Shown: positions 10,301 to 17,792, numbered from the stretch's first letter. The stretch: DNA of 64,000 nucleotides from Gammaproteobacteria bacterium (GCA_026707445.1 JAPOWV010000069.1:1-64000); one strand, 5' to 3'. The notes: a model not told the origin generated them from the sequence alone. Program-made: numbers and translations.

Positions 10301-10577
10301 GCCCCTGGCTAGCCATCAATCCGTGGATTTCATCAACCGCAAGTGGGTCTCTGGGGGCGAGCTTTCCGGCTACTGGGTGCCGCTGGCCCAGGCCGTGGTG
10401 TCCGGACTGACCTTCGCCACGATCCTGACGCTGATCCTGACGCCGGCTCTGCTGGTATTGCCCAGCCGGCTGAAGGGAATGTTTGCGGGAGTCCCCGCCC
10501 GACTGCGGAGAAAGGCGTCGCGGCCGGTCCGGCTCAGCGGTGGAGACGCTTACGCAAACCGTCCTCCCGGCGTATGA
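7320..10577 (+). CDS. RND-family efflux permease
   Basis: 1085 residues, typical of inner-membrane RND pumps with 12 membrane helices and two large periplasmic porter/docking loops. The pump is driven by protons and works with a periplasmic adaptor and an outer-membrane channel. TM4 reads 'GLGMLIDGAIVVTEDAERR': the first aspartate of the usual proton-relay pair is present but the second is Gly. The TM10 segment 'GIVVNNNIVLIDTYN' has Asn where AcrB has its relay lysine, as in many non-AcrB subgroups. The first start is GTG 7320; ATG 7338 (MKDRIIDLSLERRR) is equally possible. The P450 fusion gene follows after 34 bases and the adaptor gene after it. No TolC-like gene is adjacent. The cargo is unknown; the neighbourhood points to a lipid or isoprenoid. 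Confidence 0.9.
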   Translation: MAAPFRMKDRIIDLSLERRRSTLLAMIGIVIFGIVARVSIPVESEPRIEIPFYVITVVHEGISPEDARRLLILPLEIELKAVEGVREITGTGAENMAMVAVEFTTGIDLDAALSDVREAVNRAKPEFPSATEEPIVEETATTDYPVLQINLVGRNTPEETLYATARSLRDRIETVGQVQLAALQGHREEFMEILIRPEQLATYRMSVEELYGALTRNNRLIAAGAMDSAQGSVSVKVPSVIESTDDLLDIPVRIEGDTVVTLSDVASVRRTFKDRTSYSHANGERSISVFVYRRSGANSIETATAVREVADGYRDRLPAGVNMFYSQDTSQFAAKQIVELQGNIVTALVLVMLVIFPAMGLRSSLLVAGAIPVSFLFALIFLWLFGHSFNFMVMFGMLLGLGMLIDGAIVVTEDAERRITEGETELEAYGAAAKRMFLPVLASTATTLAAFVPLMFWPGVAGAFMGYLPITLLWVLIGALLYALIFAPVLGTTFRRRSRGIAAASAGADSMWDLDWARLGRFAHGYGRLLSLAVRRPLVTVAIVIALVLGIFTVHGSRDLGVLFFNENDPTYAQVFVRARGNLDVEEAYRLVAEVEAAILEVPGIRNLNMFTTTGAGQAQGQRMQFQGGSAADRIGTMFVEMVESSQRNMTGIEVLEEIRRRTARFGGVIIEVRPFESQITAGKPIALQFSSNERERLAPVVERVREYIVNEVEGLRDIEDSLPVPGIEWQLEVDRAVAGLYGADVSTVGLATQLVTNGAKLGEYRPDDADDALDIRIRYPTEDRGVNELDDLRIVTRNGPVPLSNFVTRRATPRLDTIQRADQKDIHMIRADVAPGVLPDGKIREIQAWLDSQTFDSEVDIRFRGTTEEQEESIDFLSKAFSFALLLMFALLVTQFNSIYQSFLIMLAIVLSTAGVFLGLVITNQPFSAILSGVGVVSLAGIVVNNNIVLIDTYNVGRREFPDRDIAEIIVLTGLQRLRPVLLTTVTTVIGLLPLASHQSVDFINRKWVSGGELSGYWVPLAQAVVSGLTFATILTLILTPALLVLPSRLKGMFAGVPARLRRKASRPVRLSGGDAYANRPPGV

Positions 10578-10611
10578 TCGGTTTGGCAACTGATTCGACT
10601 GCGGGGGTAGC

Positions 10612-12609
10612 GTGAGATTAGCCGAAGAGTTGGCGCTGGTTCTTCTGAACGAGGACAGCGGCTATTTTGAACCGGTCGGCGCCTGGAGCCTGTCCTGCGT
10701 GATCGCGGGCTCGGTGCTCGCGGACCTGTCGCTTGAATTCCGCATCGACACCGATACGGAGACGCTCACGCTTCTGGATCCCAGCGAGACCGGAGACCCT
10801 TTGCTGGATCCGGTGCTGGCGGAAATCGCCTCAGCCCCCCCGCCGGTGCACAACGCCCAGTACTGGATCGAAAAGACCGCGCAACGGTCGGACGACGCGA
10901 TGGACATCATCCTCGACCGGCTGGTCGAGAAGAAAATTCTGGATCACGACTCGGGCGGGTTCTGGTCGCTAAGCCGTCACGTATCGCGCACCGGATCGTA
11001 CTCCGCGGACGACGGATCGACCAGACTGCAGGTCAAGACGCGCGTTCTTCGCGCCATCCTGGACGACGAGATTCCCGATCCCCGGGATGTGATCCTCATC
11101 AGCCTGATTGCCGCATGCGACGCCCTGCCGCTTTTGCTCACCGAAGAAGAGTATGAGCAATCCAGCGAGCGCATCGAGTTGCTCTGCAAAATGGACTTGG
11201 TGGGACAGGCGATCGGCGCGGCTGTCAGGGAGAGTCAGGGACGCCCGGTACAGCAGCCCGTAGGGCGTACACGGCCGATTCCGGTCGCCAACCTGCTGAA
11301 GTTGATTCCGAATCGAAACCTGCGGCGGGGCAACCTTTCCAGGATCCTGACAGACCTGTACAGGGAATACGGTCCGGTTTTCAGGATCAAGAAGCCCTTC
11401 TCGGACAAGGGCGTTGTCGTTCTTGCCGGCCCGGACACCAACGCGTGGATCAACCGCAACGGCCGGACCTATTTCCGCACGCGCGACCACATGGCCGACT
11501 TCGAGCAACTGTACGGCGCGTCCCGGACCTTGCCCGGCATGGACGGCGCAGAGCATTACCGCATGAGGAAAGCGTTGCGCGCCGGTTACTCTCGCGCGAC
11601 GCTGGAGGCGAGGCTGGAAGAGGCATACAGGCACTGCCGCACGTCCCTGGAAAAATGGTCTCCCGGGGACACGCTTCAGGGCGCCCGCGCATGCCAGGAG
11701 CTAATGAGCGTTCAGGTTTCGCAACTCATGGTGGGCGTGGATGCGTCGGACCATATCGACGATCTTCTCAAGTACGAACACCGGTCGCTGGTGACGCATG
11801 TACAGAAAGCCTTGCCGAAATTCATGATGAACACGCCCGGCATGGCCAGGAAGAGGAAGCGCATTTTCGAGATGCTCAACCGTGTATTGAATGCGCACAC
11901 GCCGGCGCAGCGCAAAGGCAAGCCCAAGGACCTGGTCGATCATATTCTGAGCCTGCATGCCAGCGATCCGCAGTACTTCCCGGAAACCGATTTGAGCTTT
12001 ATGCTGGTAGCAGGCTTCATTGCCAGCATTTACCTCGGTAGCGGGCTGGGCTTTGCCGTGTACGGCATGGCCAGCCATCCCGAAATCTACCGCCGGGTTC
12101 GGAAGGAAGCCGAGGCGCTGTTCGCCAACGGCGACCCGAGCAAGGACGATTTCACGAGGTCCTCAATCGACGTCACCCACAGAGTGTTCCTGGAGTCTCA
12201 GCGCCTGTATCCGGTTATTCCGATGCAGCTTCGCACCACCATGAATCACTGCGTGGTGCAGGGCTACAACATTCCGAAGGACACGCGAGTGGTGTTTGCG
12301 CATACCGCCGCGCACCACCTGGAAGAAACTTTTCCCGATCCCTCAAGATTCGATATCGACCGGTACGCGCCGCCGAGGGATGAGCACAAGCGCGCGGGAG
12401 CCTACGTGCCGTTCGGACTGGGTACTCATCATTGTCTGGGATCGAAATGGGTGGAACTGCAAATGACGATCAACCTGCTCCTCATCGCCTACTATTTCGA
12501 TATCAGCGTCGTTCCGTCGGACTATGAGATGGGATTCAACCCGTTCCCCACCAGCGCCCCGAACAGCAAGTTTCGATTTGCCATTGACAGGAGGCGGCAC
12601 GACCTCTGA
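10612..12609 (+). CDS. GPP34 (GOLPH3-like) domain fused to cytochrome P450
   Basis: 665 residues from GTG 10612. Residues 1-~205 match the GPP34/GOLPH3 fold: 'LAEELALVLLNEDSGYFE', 'VIAGSVLADLSLEFRID', 'TGDPLLDPVLAEI', 'LDRLVEKKILD' and 'PDPRDVILISLIAACDALP' follow the order of eukaryotic GOLPH3, which binds phosphatidylinositol-4-phosphate on membranes. Residues ~220-665 are a cytochrome P450 with ExxR at E528-R531 ('FLESQRLYP') and haem loop 'PFGLGTHHCLGSKW' with Cys608 as the iron ligand. The I-helix segment 'FMLVAGFIASIYLGSG' lacks the usual acid-alcohol (D/E-T) pair, so oxygen activation may be atypical. It sits between the RND permease and its adaptor with ~35-base gaps, so it is one operon. 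The GPP34 part may anchor or orient the P450 at a lipid surface (inference). Confidence 0.9.
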   Translation: MRLAEELALVLLNEDSGYFEPVGAWSLSCVIAGSVLADLSLEFRIDTDTETLTLLDPSETGDPLLDPVLAEIASAPPPVHNAQYWIEKTAQRSDDAMDIILDRLVEKKILDHDSGGFWSLSRHVSRTGSYSADDGSTRLQVKTRVLRAILDDEIPDPRDVILISLIAACDALPLLLTEEEYEQSSERIELLCKMDLVGQAIGAAVRESQGRPVQQPVGRTRPIPVANLLKLIPNRNLRRGNLSRILTDLYREYGPVFRIKKPFSDKGVVVLAGPDTNAWINRNGRTYFRTRDHMADFEQLYGASRTLPGMDGAEHYRMRKALRAGYSRATLEARLEEAYRHCRTSLEKWSPGDTLQGARACQELMSVQVSQLMVGVDASDHIDDLLKYEHRSLVTHVQKALPKFMMNTPGMARKRKRIFEMLNRVLNAHTPAQRKGKPKDLVDHILSLHASDPQYFPETDLSFMLVAGFIASIYLGSGLGFAVYGMASHPEIYRRVRKEAEALFANGDPSKDDFTRSSIDVTHRVFLESQRLYPVIPMQLRTTMNHCVVQGYNIPKDTRVVFAHTAAHHLEETFPDPSRFDIDRYAPPRDEHKRAGAYVPFGLGTHHCLGSKWVELQMTINLLLIAYYFDISVVPSDYEMGFNPFPTSAPNSKFRFAIDRRRHDL

Positions 12610-12644
12610 TCGGTGGGGCCGCGGTTTACACGGAATCTGCATAA

Positions 12645-13730
12645 ATGAAAATCAGGGAATCCCTGCGCAAACCGTTGTGGGCGGCGCTGGTCTTTGCGCT
12701 TTGCGCCGTCTGGCTGCTGTCCGGAATTCTGGGCGGCGATGACGATGACGGGCAAGCGTCGGTCGCCTCGCGCGCGGAAGCGCAGGATGACATCGTTGTG
12801 CGCGTACGAACCAGCCGCGCGTCGGAGCAATCCAGGACGCTGACTCTTCGCGGCCGCACGCGAACCCGGCATGCGGTGACGGTACGCGCCGAAACCTCCG
12901 GCCGGGTGGACGACCGGCCGATCGATATCGGGGCGCGGGTGTCGGCGGGCGACGTGCTTTGCCAGGTGGAAGTCAATGACCGTGCGCTGCGCGTTCGCGA
13001 GGCCGGCGACGCGGTCGAGCTGGCGACGCTGGAGTACGAGGGAATGAAAACCTTGCGCGAACGCGGCCTGCAACAGGAGATCGCCGTCGCCCGGGCCAAG
13101 GCCCAGTTGAGTTCAGCGCGCCGCCAGTTTCTGGCCAGCGAACTGGCTTTGAAGAACACGGCCGTGGTGGCGCCGTTCGCCGGCTTTGTGGAAGAGACGC
13201 ATGCCGAGGTGGGCGACTACCTGCAGATGGGCAGCCCCTGCGCCACCGTTCTCGACCTCGACCCCATCTACGTGGAGGCCGCGGTCACGGAGCAACAGTA
13301 TCCGCAACTGGACCTGGGCGCCGAGGTGGAAATCACGATGGCGACCGGCGGCACGGCCCGCGGATCTCTGACCTTTATCGGCAAACAGTCGGCGGACGAA
13401 TCACGCACGTATCCCATCGAAGTGACGGTCCCCAACCCGGACTTTTCCATTTCCTCGGGGTTGAGCGCGGAAGTCGAAGTCTCCCTGCATGCCCAGCCGG
13501 CGCACAAGGTCGGGATGTCCTACGTGGTGCTGGACGCCAACGGGGAAATGGGCGTGCGCGCCGTTGACGACGATCAACGGGTTCTGTTCTATCCGATCGA
13601 CGTGGTGCGGGAGGACCCGGACGGGCTGTGGGTTTCCGGATTGCCGGCCGAAGTCACGTTGATTACGGTGGGCCAGGAATTCGTGAGTCCCGGGCAGCGG
13701 GTCAGGGTCCAGCGCGACACGGCAACATAG
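12645..13730 (+). CDS. RND efflux periplasmic adaptor (HlyD/membrane fusion family)
   Basis: 361 residues. An N-terminal signal/anchor ('PLWAALVFALCAVWLLSGIL', residues ~10-30) is followed by a lipoyl/barrel-sandwich half ('VRAETSGRVDDRPIDIGARV'), a short coiled-coil hairpin (~residues 110-165, with 'LRERGLQQEIAVARAKAQL'), the second lipoyl half ('VVAPFAGFVEETHAEVGDYL') and the beta-barrel domain. It bridges the RND permease to an outer-membrane channel. ATG 12645 is 35 bases after the P450 stop, completing the permease-P450-adaptor unit. The order is unusual because adaptor and permease genes normally touch. Family A copy 3 follows as a likely transcription stop. Confidence 0.88.
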   Translation: MKIRESLRKPLWAALVFALCAVWLLSGILGGDDDDGQASVASRAEAQDDIVVRVRTSRASEQSRTLTLRGRTRTRHAVTVRAETSGRVDDRPIDIGARVSAGDVLCQVEVNDRALRVREAGDAVELATLEYEGMKTLRERGLQQEIAVARAKAQLSSARRQFLASELALKNTAVVAPFAGFVEETHAEVGDYLQMGSPCATVLDLDPIYVEAAVTEQQYPQLDLGAEVEITMATGGTARGSLTFIGKQSADESRTYPIEVTVPNPDFSISSGLSAEVEVSLHAQPAHKVGMSYVVLDANGEMGVRAVDDDQRVLFYPIDVVREDPDGLWVSGLPAEVTLITVGQEFVSPGQRVRVQRDTAT

Positions 13731-13755
13731 CAGCCCTTGGCGGCGCTTCGACTCC

Positions 13756-13912
13756 GCCTTCTCATTGCCCCTTCTTCCGGGAGACGCATGACTGCTTGCA
13801 GCTTGACCCGCAGGGCAAGCATCCATCCATGGAGCTTGGTTCCGCTGTTCGCGCCGGGGCATCGGCGCTCACTGGCTCACAAACTCCCGGAAGACGGGGG
13901 CAATGAGAAGGC
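13756..13912 (+). repeat. Palindromic repeat family A, copy 3 (expanded loop)
   Basis: Arms 13756-13783 and 13884-13912 pair almost perfectly (one small mismatch/insertion near GACGGGGG). The centre is 100 bases instead of 50. It keeps ACGCATGA, ATCCATCCATGGAGCTTGG and GCTCACAAA but has two insertions, each itself a small hairpin (GCTTGC...GCAAGC; GCGCC...GGCGC). It lies between the convergent adaptor and methyltransferase genes. The outer arm here reads CTCATTGCCCC, different from the other copies but matched on the opposite arm. Confidence 0.88.
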
Positions 13913-13930
13913 TGCGGCGGGCGACCGGGC

Positions 13931-14962
13931 TTATGCCGGTTTGCGCGCGAGAAAACAGTAGAGCGGGGTGAATATCCCGGTCTTGCCGCCGGCAACGTAA
14001 GCCTCCGCGGTCCGGTCCATGAGCCGGACTACGGCGGTGGAGCCCTTCGGGAAGAGTCCGATCGCCTCCGTGAGCTTCACCATGCCGATCATTGCCTTCC
14101 GACCCGCAGGCGTCCTCCGCAGGAGATTCCGGAATGTCCCGGTTTCTCTTTCCATCGGCTGATACCAGGGCGTGGCCGGATCTTCCTGCATCGCCCTGTC
14201 CGTTTCCTCGATCACTTCGAACCCGACCGACTCCAGCGCCTGATTGACCTCCGCAAAGGTTGCGATCTCATTCAATGCGATCCCACGCATGAGTTCGCGC
14301 TTGGTGTCCCGGTGGTGGGCGCTATCCGGATCGAACTTTTTCGTCAGGCACATTTCCTGCCCCCAGAACAACGCCCCGGGCTTCAACACGCGAAAGATCT
14401 CTGCGAAAGCGCCCTTCTTGTCCGGCGCATGGCAGGTGGACTCGATCGCATAGCCCGCATCGAAGGAGTCAGGCTCAAACCTGCTCATGTCCATAAAGCT
14501 GCAGTGGACATAGTCCGCCATGTGATCCAGACCGGCTTCGACGTTCCTTCGCTTCGCCTTTTCCAGTTGCTGCTCGTTGTTGTTGAGGCAGACCACCCGG
14601 GCGCCGGACTCGCGAGCCACCCGGCGCATCGGGCCGCCGACTCCGCACCCCACGTCAATGACCGTCATTCCCTGCTCGAGCTGGAGCTTGCCGATCATGA
14701 GCCGCTGGTGCCGGAGGATGGAGTCTTCAAGCCTTTCGCCCGGTCTCAAGGGGGCAAAGTGCAGCGACTCGTTCCATCCGAACTGCATGAACTCGCTGCA
14801 CAACGAGTAGTAATCATTGACCGTCTCCGCATGGTCATAACTACGGTCGTCGGCGCTCCCGCCTTCGCGCCTGTCGAGCCAGCCTTCAAACGACTCCACA
14901 CGGCTGGCGACGGACCAGCCCCGGTAGGCATTCTTCAGCGACATGGACAATTTAGCCAGCAT
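13931..14962 (-). CDS. Sterol 24-C-methyltransferase-like SAM methyltransferase
   Basis: 343 residues from ATG 14962 (ATG 14944 is an alternative; longer in-frame starts run through unrelated sequence). SAM motif I is 'VIDVGCGVGGPMRR'. Two hallmark regions of sterol C-24 methyltransferases (ERG6/SMT) are present: an aromatic-rich 'FMQFGWNESLHFAPL' and 'YAIESTCHAPDK'. The C-terminal sterol-MT domain is also intact, ending 'LFPKGSTAVVRLMDRTAEAY' then 'GGKTGIFTPLYCFLARKP'. In eukaryotes this enzyme adds methyl groups to the sterol side chain; bacterial homologues are uncommon. The 5' end overlaps a possible small ORF. The convergent P450/RND operon next door makes a shared lipid substrate plausible, though not shown. 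Confidence 0.85.
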   Translation of the reverse strand: MLAKLSMSLKNAYRGWSVASRVESFEGWLDRREGGSADDRSYDHAETVNDYYSLCSEFMQFGWNESLHFAPLRPGERLEDSILRHQRLMIGKLQLEQGMTVIDVGCGVGGPMRRVARESGARVVCLNNNEQQLEKAKRRNVEAGLDHMADYVHCSFMDMSRFEPDSFDAGYAIESTCHAPDKKGAFAEIFRVLKPGALFWGQEMCLTKKFDPDSAHHRDTKRELMRGIALNEIATFAEVNQALESVGFEVIEETDRAMQEDPATPWYQPMERETGTFRNLLRRTPAGRKAMIGMVKLTEAIGLFPKGSTAVVRLMDRTAEAYVAGGKTGIFTPLYCFLARKPA

Positions 14963-15098
14963 GGCGCGCCACGATCTGCCGACCCATCCATTCCTTCTGG
15001 ATGAGACCGCCGTTGGGCAGGTTCCTGGCGATCTCCACAAGATACCAGCCTTCCGGGCACTCGCCCGGCGCGTAATGCCGCTTGTTCGCCAGTTTCAT
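14952..15098 (-). CDS. Possible small protein overlapping the methyltransferase start
   Basis: A 48-residue frame from ATG 15098, preceded by a GGGGG purine run about 7 bases upstream. It contains 'YAPGECPEGWYLVEIARNLP' and ends at a TAA inside cATGctggcTAA, so its stop overlaps the methyltransferase ATG at 14962 by 11 bases. Such an overlap suggests translational coupling. Codon use looks coding and the peptide is not low-complexity, but I do not recognise a family. It could also be an untranslated leader, or the N-terminal region of a frameshifted longer protein. Low confidence. Confidence 0.35.
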   Translation of the reverse strand: MKLANKRHYAPGECPEGWYLVEIARNLPNGGLIQKEWMGRQIVARHAG

Positions 15099-15173
15099 TC
15101 GAAGCCCCCGCTTGTCGACCAGCTCACATTCGCTTTCACGTTGTTTGCACAAGCATACGGGAACATGAGCGGG

Positions 15174-15196
15174 AAGGAGGGCGAGACGCCCTCCTT
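15174..15196. terminator. Perfect 10-bp hairpin downstream of the first TonB receptor gene
   Basis: AAGGAGGGCG / CGCCCTCCTT pair perfectly around an AGA loop. It lies 87-109 bases downstream of the minus-strand receptor gene ending at 15283, followed on that strand by few T residues. It resembles the hairpins of palindrome family B and may stop read-through into the methyltransferase gene. Confidence 0.5.
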
Positions 15197-15223
15197 CTTG
15201 CGTTGCGAGTGAGCGCGCGCGCC

Positions 15224-15270
15224 GTGAGGAGCATGCTGTGAGCGGCATGCTGTGAGGGGTATACCCTCAC
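15224..15270. repeat. 14-bp tandem repeat plus palindrome
   Basis: GTGAGGAGCATGCT (15224-15237) and GTGAGCGGCATGCT (15238-15251) are direct repeats. They are followed by GTGAGGG-GTATA-CCCTCAC (15252-15270), a 7-bp stem with 5-base loop. The block sits between the receptor stop and the 10-bp hairpin. Function unknown. Confidence 0.6.
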
Positions 15271-15282
15271 TCAGGTGTGCGG

Positions 15283-17730
15283 TCAGAAGCTGTAGCTCAG
15301 GCTGATGCCGACCTGGCGGCCACGGGGCAGGGAAACGCCGAACCCGCGCGGCGTAGTGCTCGCACTGCGGGTCTCTCCCGAATAGCCCGGCAAGGCAGCG
15401 CTGGGGGCCAGCGAACCGGCGCTCCGGTCGATATACCGCAGGATGTCCAGCGGTGCATCGTCATCGAAGAGGTTCTTGCCCCAAAGCGTGATTTCCAGCG
15501 CATCCCGCCGCACGCCCAGGCGCAGACCCACGCGGGTCATTGCGCCGGTCTCAATCAGGTTGTGGATCTGGGAAAAGCGCGAGCCCTCGTAGACGACATC
15601 GCCCACCCAGAACCATGAAAAACCGGACGCCATCGTATCGCCGTCGTACCGGGCGACCAGCGACGCCATATGCTCCGGAATGCGCGGCACCTGCTTGCCT
15701 GCCGCGGAACCCAGGCGAGCGAGATCGGCCAGGGACCCGCTGGCGCCCAGCAATTCGGCCTGATCAATGTTGATGTATTCCTTGATTTCCGCATTGGTCC
15801 AGGCATAGCCGAGGTTGAGCGTCAGCTTGTCGCTTACCAGCGCCTGCACTTCCACCTCAAGCCCGTTGATTTCCGACTCACCAACGTTATCGATGATCGA
15901 CGTGGTCGTGCCTCTGCCCGTTTCAATTACGGTCGTGAACTGTTGATCCGTCACTTCGGTGCGATACGCAGCAACATTGAGTGCGAGGCGCCCATCCATC
16001 AGGCGGGCCTTGTAGCCGGCTTCGAAATTCCACGCAACCTCCTCTTCCACCGAACGGAAGGACTCATCGGGGTTGCCGGACGCGTCCAGCGGCACGTCTG
16101 CGTTGAAGTTGCCCGGTTTTGAACCCTTGGAGATGTTCAGATAGAGATTCGTTGCGTCGTCGGGCTTATAGCTCAGGGTGAAACGAGGATTCACGGAGGT
16201 AAAGTCCACGCCGTAGTCGCCGGTCATCATGGTTCTTTCATCCGACGAAAAGACCTGCACGGAGATGTCGTCCTTTGCCCACCGGGCTTCGGCCGTCCCC
16301 GACCACTTCTCGTTGAAATCCATCTCCACGGCGGCGAATACGGCCGTGTTGTCAACTGTCTCATCGGACACGGGGCCGTTGGGGAAAACATCAAGCGGCG
16401 TCAGGCCCCACTTCGCGGCCGAGAAAGGAATCACCTTGCGATCCGTGTGCTCGTCCTTGGTGCCTTGATAGTAGTAGAGCCCGACAACAGCCCGAAACGC
16501 CCGATCGGAGGGCGAGGACAGCCTGAGTTCCTGCGATAAGTCAGTCTGATCATATCCGCCGTAGCGTGTAAACAGACCGCAAAGCGAACGGCATATCCCC
16601 GCCCCGATGAAACGCGGCAGGAAAGGCGGCAAAGCGTCCGCGATAGCGGTCCCGAAATCGTAGCCGCCATAGGTCGCGTCGAAATTGCTGTCGTTCTCGT
16701 CGTCGATACTTCCCGTCAGACTGGAGATACGCCAGCCGTTGGCCAGGTCGTAGTGCATGGACAGCGAGGCCGAGATTCGGTCGTTGAAGTTCCCTGCTCC
16801 GGCCACGGCATCGATCTCTTCGGTAAGCAGCGCCACCGGCAAGTTGCGTTGCGCTTCGCCCTTGTAGTATTCGCGGGCGCGCGGGCCCGTCGCGCCGGAA
16901 ATATCAGGACTCCCGCTGACGGGCCCCCGGAAGCAGCAATTATTGTGCTCCCGGCCCTGTAAGGCCATGGCGAAATGGTCGTCTTCGACTTTCTGATAAC
17001 CGACCGAAAGGGTGGCTTCAAAGTCGTCGTTTGGCGTGAAATAGAGCTTGGCGGATACATTTGTGGTCTCCTGCCCGCCTACTTCTTCTCCGGTAAGCGT
17101 ATTGACATGCTCGCCGCCGTACTGGTTGTAGCCCGCCGAAATGCGGAAATAGGCCTTGCCTTCCGACAAGGGTCCGCTGAGCCATCCGTTAACGTCATAG
17201 GTTTCGTGTTCCGCCCCGGTTACCGAGAGTTCACCTGCAAGCTCTTCCGTCGGACGCCGAGTGACGTAATTGATCGCGCCGGCGTAGGTGCCGCGGCCGT
17301 ACTGCGCCGACTGCGGGCCCTTGATGATTTCCACGCGCTCGACGTTGGCCAGGTCAACCGAAGACACCAGGCCGCCGACATAAATCCCGTCAACGAAAGT
17401 CGATACCGCCTTGACGCCGGCGATGCCGTTCAGGATGGTTGTCTGGCCGCGAACTGCAGGACGGTCAAGCGACGGTTGCCGTCCGAAGCCGGACTGGAAC
17501 GAGAACCCGGGCGTATACAGTGCAATATCGTCAACGGATCGAAGGCCCAACTCGCGGATGTCGGCGGCGGTGAAGGCACTGACCGCGATGGGGATGTCCT
17601 GAACGGACTCCTCGCGCTTGCGGGCGGTGACGATGATCTCTTCCAGCGCGCCCTCCTGCGCTATCACGGGACGCGGGGCAACAATCACGCCCGCAGCCAG
17701 TACGGAAAAAACGGCAAGTCTGAATCTCAT
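15283..17730 (-). CDS. TonB-dependent outer-membrane receptor, paralogue 1
   Basis: 815 residues. Signal peptide residues 1-~25 ('MRFRLAVFSVLAAGVIVAP', cleavage after A-Q), then a TonB-box-like 'LEEIIVTARKREESVQDIP', plug domain ('VERVEIIKGPQSAQYGRGT', 'GAINYVTRRP') and a ~650-residue beta barrel ending in '...ISLSYSF' with the terminal aromatic needed for outer-membrane insertion. Such proteins import siderophores, cobalamin, glycans or other large substrates using TonB energy. No cobalamin riboswitch or ferric regulator site was recognised. The neighbouring gene is a close paralogue with an almost identical signal peptide and plug, so the pair arose by tandem duplication. Substrate unknown. 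Confidence 0.92.
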   Translation of the reverse strand: MRFRLAVFSVLAAGVIVAPRPVIAQEGALEEIIVTARKREESVQDIPIAVSAFTAADIRELGLRSVDDIALYTPGFSFQSGFGRQPSLDRPAVRGQTTILNGIAGVKAVSTFVDGIYVGGLVSSVDLANVERVEIIKGPQSAQYGRGTYAGAINYVTRRPTEELAGELSVTGAEHETYDVNGWLSGPLSEGKAYFRISAGYNQYGGEHVNTLTGEEVGGQETTNVSAKLYFTPNDDFEATLSVGYQKVEDDHFAMALQGREHNNCCFRGPVSGSPDISGATGPRAREYYKGEAQRNLPVALLTEEIDAVAGAGNFNDRISASLSMHYDLANGWRISSLTGSIDDENDSNFDATYGGYDFGTAIADALPPFLPRFIGAGICRSLCGLFTRYGGYDQTDLSQELRLSSPSDRAFRAVVGLYYYQGTKDEHTDRKVIPFSAAKWGLTPLDVFPNGPVSDETVDNTAVFAAVEMDFNEKWSGTAEARWAKDDISVQVFSSDERTMMTGDYGVDFTSVNPRFTLSYKPDDATNLYLNISKGSKPGNFNADVPLDASGNPDESFRSVEEEVAWNFEAGYKARLMDGRLALNVAAYRTEVTDQQFTTVIETGRGTTTSIIDNVGESEINGLEVEVQALVSDKLTLNLGYAWTNAEIKEYINIDQAELLGASGSLADLARLGSAAGKQVPRIPEHMASLVARYDGDTMASGFSWFWVGDVVYEGSRFSQIHNLIETGAMTRVGLRLGVRRDALEITLWGKNLFDDDAPLDILRYIDRSAGSLAPSAALPGYSGETRSASTTPRGFGVSLPRGRQVGISLSYSF

Positions 17731-17781
17731 TGGATAGTCTCCCGATCGGTCAACCAGGCCGATAGCCGGTCAATTATGCAC
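17731..17781 (-). promoter_or_regulatory. Leader/promoter region of receptor 1, duplicated from receptor 2
   Basis: Just upstream of the start, the minus strand reads TTGTGCATAATTGACCGG...GATCGGGAGACTATCCAATG. The matching region of receptor 2 (20256-20306) reads TTGTGCATAATTGATCGG...GATCGGGAGGATATCC. Conservation of both CATAATTGA and the GGGAG Shine-Dalgarno shows the promoter/leader was duplicated with the gene. CATAAT is a candidate -10 element. Confidence 0.45.
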
Positions 17782-17792
17782 AATCCGTGCGT

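Noticed and set aside
17731..17792. Cobalamin or other riboswitch upstream of the TonB receptors
   Set aside because: The leader is about 50-60 bases, too short for a B12 riboswitch, and has no B12-box-like sequence.
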